Assembly: GCA_903813345.2 (NCBI GenBank)
Contig: CAIIXF020000012.1
Span: forward strand, 34,172,572 to 34,236,571
DNA length: 64,000 bases
Reading direction: 5' to 3'
Source of the DNA: Owenia fusiformis
Lineage: Eukaryota > Annelida > Polychaeta > Sabellida > Oweniidae
A program made the translations under genes and the position numbers. The notes below the pieces were generated by a model that was given only the letters and a program-made list of their open reading frames with translations, was not told the DNA's origin and searched no databases. Below, in pieces: positions 12,294-22,382 of the stretch. Each line of letters opens with the position of its first letter. The first letter of the stretch is position 1.

Positions 12294-14582
12294 AGGAGGC
12301 CCCGACAGGGGGCCTCCTATTAATTTTATAGATATTATTATTAGGAGGCCCTCCTGAAAGGGCCTCCTATAGCTTTTGTAGCTTTTCTTTATTCTTTCTT
12401 TATTCTTTATTCTTTATTTATTATTCTTCCAAAGCATTTTTCTCCTACTTCCAACTAGCTTTCAACTACCTACTATATGATCCTACTAGGAACCTAGTCT
12501 GGAATAGGGGGGAAAATATTTTTTATCTAGGTCAAGGTTAAAGGTCAAAATCTAGGTCAGATCTAAGTTTTTTTTCAAGTTTCTCAAGTTTGTCATTATA
12601 CTTCATTATTTCTTGCGATGAATTAAACTGAAACTACATTTAAGTATTCTCTACAAATTGTTCACTATATGTCAGCATTAAATTTTTACCGTTTTTGAGA
12701 TATTTGACGTCAAAAAACGGTCAAAAAAGGTCATTTTTCAACTTGCTTCAATCTGACCAAATTTTTTTTTAAAAATCATCTACAAGTTCCCAGGAGTCCA
12801 AATCTGACCTCAGATTTGACCTTTGACCTTCGGTTGACCTTCAGTGACCTCCGAAAGGTCAAAAAAGTTGATTTTTTTAAATCGATTTTCTGGATTCAAA
12901 TTTAGGTATATCTATTCACAAAAGACCTTTTGAGGTCTAAAAAAGTAAAATTTGCAAGGTCAAAGGTCAAGGTCATCAAACGAAATCACAAACTGTGTTT
13001 TCTAAGTTTCTCAAAATTGGAGACTACAAATCAATTTTTTTTACTGAAAGTCAGAATATATATTCCTCTAAAGGCTCTACACATATTAGCAATTGACTAT
13101 TTATTAAAATTTTGCTCCAGTTTTGAGATATTAGAACTCAAAAACTGAAAAATGGTCAAATTTCGAAATTTTTCAAGGTCAAATTTCAACTTGCTCTAAA
13201 TTGACCAAACTTTTTTTTTAAAAAGCATCTACAAGATCTCAGGAACTCAAATCTGGCCTTAGTTTTGACCTATGACCTTTAGTTGACCTTCAGTGACCTT
13301 CGAAAGGTCAGAAAAGTTGATTTTTCAAATTGAGTCTTTGGATTCAAATTTAGGTCAGTCTAATTACAAAAAGCCTACTGAGGTCTCAAAAAGTAAAAAT
13401 TTCAAGGTCAAAGGTCAAGGTCATCAAATTAGGTCACAAACTGTGCTATCTAAGTTTCTCATACTTCAAGACTTCAAATCAATATTTTTAATTGAAAGTC
13501 AAGATATACTTTTCTCTAAGGGTTCTACACATATTAGTCATTGACTATTTATTAAAATTTTGTCCCACTTTTGAGATATAAGAGCTCAAAAACTGAAAAA
13601 GGTCATTTTTTCAAAGTTTATAAGTGACCTTTGAAATGTCAGAAAAGTTGATTTTTCAAATTGAGTTTTTGGACTCAAATTTAGGGTTGGCCTAATCAAA
13701 AAAAAACTACTGAGCTCTAGAATAGTAAAATTTTCAAGGTCAAGGGTCACGGTTATCAAATTAGGTCAAAGGTCAAGATCTAGGTCAAATCTAAATTTTT
13801 TTCAAGTTTCTCAACTTTGTCCTTATACTTCGTTATTTCTTGCGATGAATTAAACTGAAACTACATTTTGGTATTCTCTATAAATTCTTCACTATATGTC
13901 AGCATTAAATTTTTACCGTTTTTGAGATATTTGACGTAAAAAAAAACGGTCAAAAAAGGTCATTTTTCAACTTGCTTCAATCTGACCAAATTTTTTTTAT
14001 TACTCATCTACAAGTTCCCAGGAGTCCAAATCTGACCTCAGATTTGACCTTTGAACTTTAATTGACCTTCAATGACCTTCGAAAGAAAAGAAAAGAAAAG
14101 TTGATTTTTTATATTGAGTCTTTGGATTCAAATTTAGGTCAGCTTAATTACAAAAGTCCTACTGAGGTCTGAAAAAGTAAAACTTTTCAAAGTCAAAGGT
14201 CAAGATCATGAAATTAGGTCACAAACTGTGCTATCTAAGTTTCGCAAAGTTCGACTACAAACCAATATTTTTAATCCTGAGTCGAAATAAACACATTCCT
14301 CTAAGGGTTGTACACATATTAGCAATTGACTATCTAATTGAATTTTGTCCCAGTTTGAGATATAAGAGTTCAAAAGTTGAAAAAAGGTCAATTTCGAAAT
14401 CTTTCAAGGTCAAATTTAAACTCGCTTCAAATTGACAAAATCTTTTTTTGAAAATCATCTACAAGTTTTCAGGAGTTCACATCTGACCTCAGATTTGATA
14501 TTTGTCCTTTAGTTGACCTTCAAATTGTCAAAAATGCCTAAGAGGGCCTCCGTGAGATTGCTTGCAATCTTCAAAAGTCTAG
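12294..14582 (+). mobile_element. Helitron-like element 1
   Basis: The 5' side has two successive perfect hairpins (12294-12318 and 12343-12368, both with AGGAGGCCC-type arms of 10 bp). The 3' end has a hairpin at 14555-14570 (AGATTGC-TT-GCAATCT) and, 8 nt later, CTAG at 14579-14582 followed by T. A hairpin shortly before a CTRR end next to T is the established signature of Helitron 3' termini. The body is a tandem array of ~450-bp units. There is no Rep/helicase frame, so it is non-autonomous. Confidence 0.6.
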
Positions 14583-17480
14583 TTATTAGAATGCCGTGTT
14601 TCGAAGAAACGGCATTCTATAGTTTTCGCCTTTTTCTTATTATTATTCCACGCAAGATTTCTCCGCACACACCGACATGTCAGCTAATTAGCATATACCA
14701 TCAACCTTGACATGTTCCTGGGCTACAGGGAAATGCCTTCATTTTTTTAATTAGCCCCTCCCTAATTAGCCAAGGTCAAATAGCATTTTTGCACGTACAA
14801 GGAGTAACCATTTTTATTTTTTACCCAAAATTTGCATATGCCATCCCTCACAATTGCCATTTCACATATATTCCGGGTTTTAAAATTGGGTGCCCCAAAT
14901 TTGAAAAATGGGGCACCCCAGTGGGGCAAAATTTGAAAACTGTGTATCCGATCCCAATTCTGAGCAGATATAAAGAATAGAAGCCCCTGATTCCAAATAT
15001 GCTTTCGGATTTGGAATCCGACCTCTGAGTGACCTTGAAAAGGTCAACAAGTTCAAAAATCAAAATCGCTCAAATTGATTCCAAATTGGTACCATTGTAT
15101 TACACTGTACTCGGATAGAGTAAATTAGGTCACCATTTTGACCTTGACCTTTGACATTGACCTTCAAATGACCTCAAAGTTGAAAACTAGGATTTTCATT
15201 CCAATTCTTTGCAAGTATGAAGTATGGATGTCCCTGATTCTAAATATGCTTGTGGTTTTGGAATTTGACCTCCGGGTGACCTTGAAAAGGTCAAAAAGGT
15301 TAAATTGCTAAAATTGCTCAAAATGATTCGAAATTGGTACCATTGTATTACACTGTACTAAACTAGAGTAAATTAGGTCAACATTTTGACCTTGACCTTT
15401 GACCTTCACCGTAAAATGACGTAAAACTTATTTCTTGTTTTACCTGTTCAAGGAGCCACTGTAGTTATTTTTTGCATGCCTTACTCTTCCCATTTAACAT
15501 ATCTCTAGGGTTTATAATTTGGGTGATTTTCATTCCAATTCTTTGCAAGTATGAAGTATGGATGTCCCTGATTCTAAATATGCTTTCGGTTTTGGAATTC
15601 GACCTCTGCGTGACCTTGAAAAAGGTCAATTGTTCACCGAATTTGCTGCTGCGGCGAGGAACGGCATTCTACGAAATCGCCCCCGTTGCGATTTTAAATG
15701 TCTAGTTATTATTCTTTATTTATTTATTCTTCCTAAACCTTTTTCTCCTACTTCCAACTACCTTTCAACTATCTACTATATGCACCTACTAGGGACCTTG
15801 GCTGAACTTGGGGGGAAAGGAATTTTTATCTAGGTCAAGGTCAAAGGTCAAAATCTATGTCAAATCTAAGTTTTTTTCAAGTTTCTCAAATCCTGACACT
15901 ACACTTCAATATTTTTGGCTGAATTTTTGCATACAGATAGATATTAGTATTCTATTAGTCTTAGCCTTTTGCCGTCTGGAGAAATTTTGCCTAGATTTTG
16001 AGATATTTAAGGTCAAAAAAAGGTCAAAAAAGGTCTTTTTTCAACTTGCTTCAAATTGACCAATTTTTTTTTTAAAACTCATCTACAAGTTCTCAGGATT
16101 CCAAATCTGACCTTACTTTTGACCTGTGACCTTTAGTTGACATTCAGTGACCTCCGAAAGGTCAAAAAAGTTGATTTTTCAAATCGATTTTCTGGATTCA
16201 AATTTAGGTATATTTATTCACAAAAGACCTTCTGAGGTCTAAAAAAGTAAAATTTGCAAGGTCAAAGGTCAAGGTCATCAAACGAAATCACAAACTATGT
16301 TTTCTAAGTTTCTCAAAATTGGAGACTACAAATCAATTTTTTTTACTGAAAGTCAGAATATATATTCCTCTAAAGGTTCTACACATATTAGCAATTGACT
16401 ATTTATTAAAATTTTGCTTCAGTTTTGAGATATTAGAACTCAAAAACAGTAAAAAGGTCAAATTTCGAAATTTTTCAAGGTCAAATTTCAACTTGCTCTA
16501 AATTGACCAAACTTTTTTTTAAAAAGCATCTACAAAATCTCAGGAACTCAAATCTGACCTTAATTTTGACCTATGACCTTTATTTGACCTTCAGTGACCT
16601 TGTAAAGGTAAAAAAAAATTGATTTTTCAAATTGATTTTCTGGATTCAAATTTAGGTTTATTTAATCAGAAAAGATATACTGAGGTCTAAAAAAAGTAAA
16701 ATTTGCAAGGTCAAAGGTCAAGGTCATCAAACTAAATCACAAACTGTGTTTTCTAAGTTTCTCAAAATTGGAGACTACAAATCAATATTTTTTCATGAAA
16801 GTCAGGATATATATTCCTCTATAGGTTCTACACATATTAGCAATTGGCTATTTATTAAAATTGTGTACCAGTTTTGAGATATTGGAACTCAAAAACTGAA
16901 AAAAGGTCAAATTTCGAAACTTTTCAAGACTAAATTTCAACTTGCTTCAAATTGACCAATTTTTTTTTTAAAACTCATCTACAAGTTCTCAGGATTCCAA
17001 ATCTAACCTTACCTTTGACCTTTGGTTGACCTTCAGTGACCTCCGAAAGGTCAAAAAAGTTGATTTTTCAAATCAATTTTCTGGATTCAAATTTAGGTAT
17101 ATTTATTCACAAAAGAACTTCTGAGGTCTAAAAAAGTAAAATTTGCAAGGTCAAAGGTCAAGGTCATCAAACGAAATCACAAACTGTGTTTTCTAAGTTT
17201 CTCAAAATTGGAGACTACAAATCAATATTTTTAAATGAAAGTCAGAATATATATTCCTCTACTAAAGGTTATACACATATTAGCAATTGATTATCTATTA
17301 AAATTTGGCTCCAGTTTTGAGATATTATAGCTCAAAAACTGAAAAAAGGTCAAATTTCAGAATTTTTCAAGGTCAAATTTCAACGTGCATTAATTCGACC
17401 AAACCTTTTTTAAAAATCATCTACAAGTTGTCTGGAGTTCATATATGACTTTGTATTAGAGATTTGACCTTTGGCTGGCC
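12735..17480. repeat. ~450-bp tandem units in the Helitron-like elements
   Basis: The phrase 'ttcaacttgcttcaa(t/a)(c/t)tgacc' or a variant marks unit starts at about 12735, 13187, 13967, 14416, 16039, 16487, 16936 and 17379, with spacing of about 443-452 bp inside each block. Each unit contains 'cctcagatttgacctttgac', 'aaggtcaaaggtcaagg' and 'acacatattagcaattgact'. The array is interrupted by element 2. Confidence 0.85.
14583..15705 (+). mobile_element. Helitron-like element 2
   Basis: It begins immediately after the CTAG of element 1 with TTATTA and a hairpin with arms AGAATGCCGT/ACGGCATTCT. It ends with a hairpin at 15674-15694 (AAATCGC, 7-nt loop, GCGATTT) and CTAG at 15702-15705 followed by T. 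The interior has its own duplicated ~340-bp segment ('cctgattctaaatatgctt', 'ccattgtattacactgtact') and TGACCT-rich phrases. Non-coding. Confidence 0.6.
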
Positions 17481-17550
17481 TTTGAATGTTCAGAAACGAA
17501 TATAGGGCCTCCGTAAGATTGCTTGCAATCTTAGATCGTTAGATCTCTAG
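15706..17550 (+). mobile_element. Helitron-like element 3 (5' hairpin missing)
   Basis: From 'ttattattctttatttatt' onward it parallels element 1 from about 12388 ('ttctcctacttccaact'). It ends with the best hairpin of the three (17514-17533, TAAGATTGC-TT-GCAATCTTA), then CTAG at 17547-17550 before T. No 5' hairpin is seen, so this copy is 5'-truncated or the arrangement arose by end-to-end insertion. Confidence 0.6.
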
Positions 17551-17713
17551 TTATTATAAATGTTTATTGAAATAGAAAAGGCACAAAAGAAAAAGGGAGT
17601 CATTTGTAGAGAAAGTATGCAATTATGGGTATTACGGTTCAATGTGTCTAATATCTATTACAATCATTTACGTATGTGTTGTTAATAACCATGTGAAATG
17701 GAAGTCGTTAGTT

Positions 17714-18944
17714 AATAACCATTGCGAAATGTAAGTCGGTTAATCTGATACCTTGAAAACCAATTTATCAAAGACATAAAAAATAGAAATGAAAAATAAT
17801 ATTCTGGCCTTTTCTCTTAGTCTTGATAGGTGGTGATTTTTTGCATGCTAATGCCTTGTATATTACATATAATACTAATGGGTTCAGGCCTGTAGCCTGT
17901 AGGGGGGTTAGGGGGGGGGGTTCGGGCAAACCCCCCTGGCCAAAATTTCTTTCAAAATCATGCAGTTTTTCACCATTCTGACTATTTTTGAGTGATTTTT
18001 GGCCAAATTTGCCAATGTGAACCCCCCTGGAATTTTTGTGGAAAGTGAACCCCCCTTGGAAAATTCTGGCTACGGGCCTGGGGTTATACGATTTTTACCT
18101 TTTGTTAATATGTAATAATGGTAGTAAGATTATAATACAATTATGTAATATATGGGTATTAAAAGCAATTAAATTACATAATAATAAACACATGGTCGGT
18201 CTGACAGTTGTAACTCTCCATAATGATAACTCTAATCAAAAATTTTATTTCATAAAATTGGAGCATTCGATAGTCAAACAGAAAAATGAGTGTGATGAGT
18301 ACATGTGTCATATTAGACAAAGCTGTGCCTGTTTCTGTTTTGCTTTGGGATCATATTGCTTTTGATGTGACATATCATAACTTTTTTGTTTTGCTTGATT
18401 CTATTTCTGTTGTTGAATAACCATTGCGAAATGTAAGTTGGTTGATCTGATACCTTGAAAACCAATTTATCAAAGACATAAAAAATAGAAATGAAAAATA
18501 ATATTCTGGCCTTTTCTCTTAGTCTTGATAGGTGGTGATTTTTTGCACGGTAATGCCTTGTATATTACATATAATACTTATAGGTTATAAGATTTTTAAT
18601 ATGTAATGATGGTAGTGAGAACATAATACAATTATGTAATAATATATGGATATTAAGAGCAATTAAATTACCTAATAATTATCACACGGTCTGATAGTTG
18701 TAACTCTCCATAATGATAACTCTAATCAAAAATTTTATTTCATAAAATCCGAGCATTCGATAGTCAAACAGAAAAATGAGTGTGATGAGTACATGTGTCA
18801 TATTAGACAAAGCTGTGCCTGTTTCTGTTTTGCTTTGGGATCATATTGCTTTTGATGTGACATATCATAACTTTTTTGTTTTGCTTGATTCTATTTCTAT
18901 ATCATATTTTATGGTATTATTGAACAATATGTATTGTTGAATAA
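17714..18944. repeat. tandem duplication, ~510-525-bp unit
   Basis: The sequence from 'taaccattgcgaaatgtaag' recurs from about 18417 and starts a third time near 18940. Inside each unit lie 'gataggtggtgattttttgc' and 'gtctgacagttgtaactctc'-like phrases. The first unit is longer because the element at 17885-18080 is inserted in it. The open frames here are shared between copies and start inside the inserted element, so I reject them as genes. Confidence 0.8.
17885..18080. mobile_element. G/C-run element with CAGGCC(T/C)GTAGCC ends
   Basis: Inverted ends are CAGGCCTGTAGCC and GGCTACGGGCCTG. The interior has long G and C runs on opposite sides of an AT-rich centre. The downstream duplicated unit lacks it, giving an empty site (compare about 18577-18590). 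Similar ends occur at 62730-62806. Confidence 0.65.
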
Positions 18945-19262
18945 CCATTGTGAAATTTAAGTCAGTTAATCTGATACATTAGAAAAACAATTTGTCAAAG
19001 ACATAAAAATAGAAATGAAAAATAAAATTCTGGCAATTGATATGCCATTTCATGTCATATTTGAGCTCCAATCAAATACCATAAGATAATATTAAGTAAC
19101 TGATAATTTATCTGCCTTTCTCAGAGTCTAGAATTGTTCAAATTCTTGGACCCTTCCCCCCTCAGGAGGGTTCAGAGGCTTGAAGCGATTCTATAGAATA
19201 CAATGCTTATTATTTCGTCATATATGGGTAATAAGGGCAATTATTTCCATGACCATAACACA

Positions 19263-19527
19263 TATTATTACCACCTTGCCCGGCCAGTTCTAGGGGTTTT
19301 AGTGCTAGTTTAGAAGGCATTCATTTTACTATATCGACCTGAGAAATGTGTGACATCATAGTGGTGGTCCATATGGACCGGTCTAGAATATATTCTGGAC
19401 CGGCAAATTTTCCCTGGCAAATTAATTATCGTTCAGTGCGTAAGATTTTCTTGCTATTTCAGCCCTGGTCGTTAATGGCGATAATAATACTAATAACGTC
19501 ATTTCTGCCCTTAGAAATGACGTTATT
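19263..19527 (-). mobile_element. inverted copy of the foldback element at 6133-6466
   Basis: It reads in opposite orientation to the 6133 element ('attattaccaccttgccc ... aataacgtcatttct'). The terminal palindrome (19492-19527) lacks most of the long arms present in the other copy, so either the hairpin expanded there or collapsed here. Confidence 0.7.
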
Positions 19528-20990
19528 GTACTAATGACTGCAGTTATTGGCCTAACAATCAGATGAACTGATATGTCTAATGATATATGATGAAATGGTG
19601 AAAGAGAAAAATGTATCAGAATGAACATGAACATGCATGGGTAAATCACAAAGCTTGTAAATACATGTATTCTCAAATCATAATGATTGAGAAAATGTAT
19701 AGTTTCTTATTTTGCTGCATGTTCTCTTGTATCTCTTATTCATTTCATTCAAACTGAGCCATTAACCCTTTCATGACGATAGGCTCCATATGGAGCCCTA
19801 TTACGTTATACCTTTCAGGAGGATAGGCTCCTTTTGGCACCATTATCCTTATTTATAAACATCAATGAAATGACAATATCTCCAGTTCTATCCAATAGTT
19901 TTAAACCAAATTTTGACATTAAGTTGTTTAATTGTGATAATCCTTATCAAAAAATGTATTTTAGTGATATAATTTTGGGTATAGACCCCGGGGTGTTGGT
20001 AATTTACAGATTCTCCCTCAAAAAACGCTCTTACTTATCCGTCACCAGGCCAAAATTTTCTTCTTAAATTCACGTCACAAAAGGGTTAAATGTCCTCTCT
20101 TGATCATTCTGTTTAGTGTCTGTTTTCATTAATATAGCTGAGACTCTTGTAACCATAGCAACCACAATGACTGTCATCATATTACATATCACAACTTGAG
20201 ATACAATATACAATAGGGCCAGTATTAGTAAGATAATATTATACAAATATTTCATACCGTTGACAACAAGTATTCACTGAAAATATAATGAAATATTTGT
20301 TTTATGTATTCACTGTTATATTCATCACTCTCTAACTGTTAGGAATATCTTATTAGAACAAGAATGATTAGATTTTTTTGAGATTACACTAACTGAAACG
20401 CCACACCTGCCTGGTATGGTGAATACACTTGTTAAATACGCCTTTTTTCTGATGTCACAGGTAATGTGTTTTATTTGTCCGCGACGTGTCCTGTAATGTA
20501 TAGGCCAATGGGAGAGTGGGGAATGACAGTGATATAATAATACAATATACGTTTGGCATCAATACTGAGATATATACATGTTCATAACAAATGTGTTTTT
20601 TGTTTTGTTTTATTATACTCTTTACTTGATGTTGTATTTTATTTGTTTCAAGTTTTTGACATAGAATGTCATGGGAGATATTTGTATTTCATACCTACTG
20701 AGGTTCTAGGTACATAACGACAGGAATATATACATATTTACCTTGGGATAAACCCTGTATCCTAAACCTCCCAGTACATAACCCTTATGTATGTTCAGCA
20801 ATTTTGGAGAATATGCTTGTTGATATATTTCATATTTCCTTTTTTTGTATGTAAATTTCTACACATGCACATATTTTATTTCTTTGAAATGTTAAAATTG
20901 TGTGAAGTCATATGATTTTGAATAAAATTTGAATGATATTATATGATTTGAAATGATATTATACAATAATGTTCAAGTATTATACAATAA
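19528..20990. other. no gene recognised
   Basis: AT-rich sequence with a fragment at about 20690-20790 shared with 7240-7370. A pair of phrases at 19780-19840 ('aggctccatatggagcc', 'ataggctccttttggc') forms a short imperfect repeat. No exon-like frame with splice signals. Confidence 0.45.
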
Positions 20991-21064
20991 TATCATTTGA
21001 CTTTTAGTGATATCATATGATTGATAGTGATATTACATTTGTATAATATCATTTGATTTATAGA

Positions 21065-21203
21065 GGATATCCTATGATTTATGAGTGATATGATTTTTAT
21101 CCACGAATGAATATGATATATGCACGAGCGAGTGTAGCGAGAGAGTGCAGATATCAATATCCATGAGAGGATTAAAATCATATCACAAGTAAATCATAGG
21201 ATG
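21065..21203. repeat. foldback palindrome with GCACGAGCGAG core
   Basis: The outer arms 'atcctatgatttatgagtga' and its approximate reverse complement at 21160-21203 pair. The centre holds 'gcacgagcgagtgtagcgag'. The arms resemble the tandem units that follow at 21430-22200, so the minisatellite and the foldback share ancestry. Confidence 0.6.
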
Positions 21204-21506
21204 TTCTTTTTATTCCATAGTTATAAAGTCATCATCAGAATCGTCAGAAATTAAGTGATTTAATTCGAATTTTCCAAACGATCCAGCGATGTTGACACTT
21301 AGCCTCATTTTGAGTCTGAAGTAGCAAAAATCCATAAACGATCGCATACGGCGCCGTATGTCATGGCTAAAAAACCGTATGCTATTGTTAAGTGAAAATT
21401 TGTCAAAAATATCATATTTTACCACTGATTACAAAAATACCATTTTTATTTTCACATGTTATCCTATGAATATCATGCCTAATATGGAATAAATTGTGAT
21501 ACCATA

Positions 21507-22076
21507 TGATTGACAGCAATATTGTATGTGTATCATATCATTTGATTTTAAGTGATATCGTATGATTAGTAGGGATATTATATGTGAATAATATCATTTG
21601 ATTTATACTGTGATATCATATGATTGACAGCAATATTGTATGTGTATCATATCATTTGATTTTAAGTGATATCGTATGATTAGTAGGGATATTATATGTG
21701 AATAATATCATTTGATTTATACTGTGATATCATATGATTGACAGCAATATTGTATGTGTATCATATCATTTGATTTTAAGTGATATCGTATGATTAGTAG
21801 GGATATTATATGTGAATAATATCATTTGATTTATACTGTGATATCATATGATTGACAGCAATATTGTATGTGTATCATATCATTTGATTTTAAGTGATAT
21901 CGTATGATTAGTAGGGATATTATATGTGAATAATATCATTTGATTTATACTGTGATATCATATGATTGACAGCAATATTGTATGTGTATCATATCATTTG
22001 ATTTTAAGTGATATCGTATGATTAGTAGGGATATTATATGTGAATAATATCATTTGATTTATAGTGTCATATCATA
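21507..22076. repeat. 114-bp higher-order minisatellite, five near-identical copies
   Basis: Unit starts 'tgattgacagcaatattgta' lie exactly 114 bp apart at 21507, 21621, 21735, 21849 and 21963, with a diverged continuation at 22077. Each 114-bp unit consists of two ~57-bp halves that are themselves related ('tgattgacagcaatatt...' and 'tgattagtagggatatt...'), so it is a dimeric higher-order repeat. Diverged monomers extend outward to about 20930 and 22200. Confidence 0.9.
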
Positions 22077-22204
22077 TGATTGACAGCGATATTATATTTG
22101 AATTATATCATTTGATTTTAAGTGATATCATATGATTGATAGTGATATTATACATGTAGAATATCATTTGGTTTTTAGTGATATATGATTGATAGCTATA
22201 TTAT

Positions 22205-22315
22205 GTGTATCATATTTTTGTCCAAAATGTAAAAATTGTTCTTATATTTTTTCTGGTCACCCATTTTTGTCCAAAATGTAAAAATTGTTCATATTTTTTT
22301 CTTGTCACCTTGTAT
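22205..22315. repeat. ~55-bp tandem duplication upstream of the 22.4-kb gene exon
   Basis: 'tttttgtccaaaatgtaaaa' and its flanking bases occur twice head to tail. The second copy ends about 70 bp before the splice acceptor at 22381-22382, inside the inferred intron. Confidence 0.75.
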
Positions 22316-22380
22316 ACGAATGCAGGTCTCATTAACAATAATTATCACATATTCTATATCTTATATAATTGTGTATTTGC

Positions 22381-22382
22381 AG
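22381..22382 (+). other. splice acceptor of the 22.4-kb gene
   Basis: The AG follows 'ttgtgtatttgc'. The matching donor and first exon are not identifiable upstream in the repeat-rich sequence. Confidence 0.6.

Noticed and set aside
18036-18365. 109-codon plus-strand frame
   Set aside because: It starts inside the G/C-run element and continues into a tandem duplication whose other copy does not keep the same frame start; composition is AT-driven.
21507-22076. CRISPR-like array
   Set aside because: Repeats are contiguous 114-bp units with no unique spacers, and the DNA is eukaryotic.
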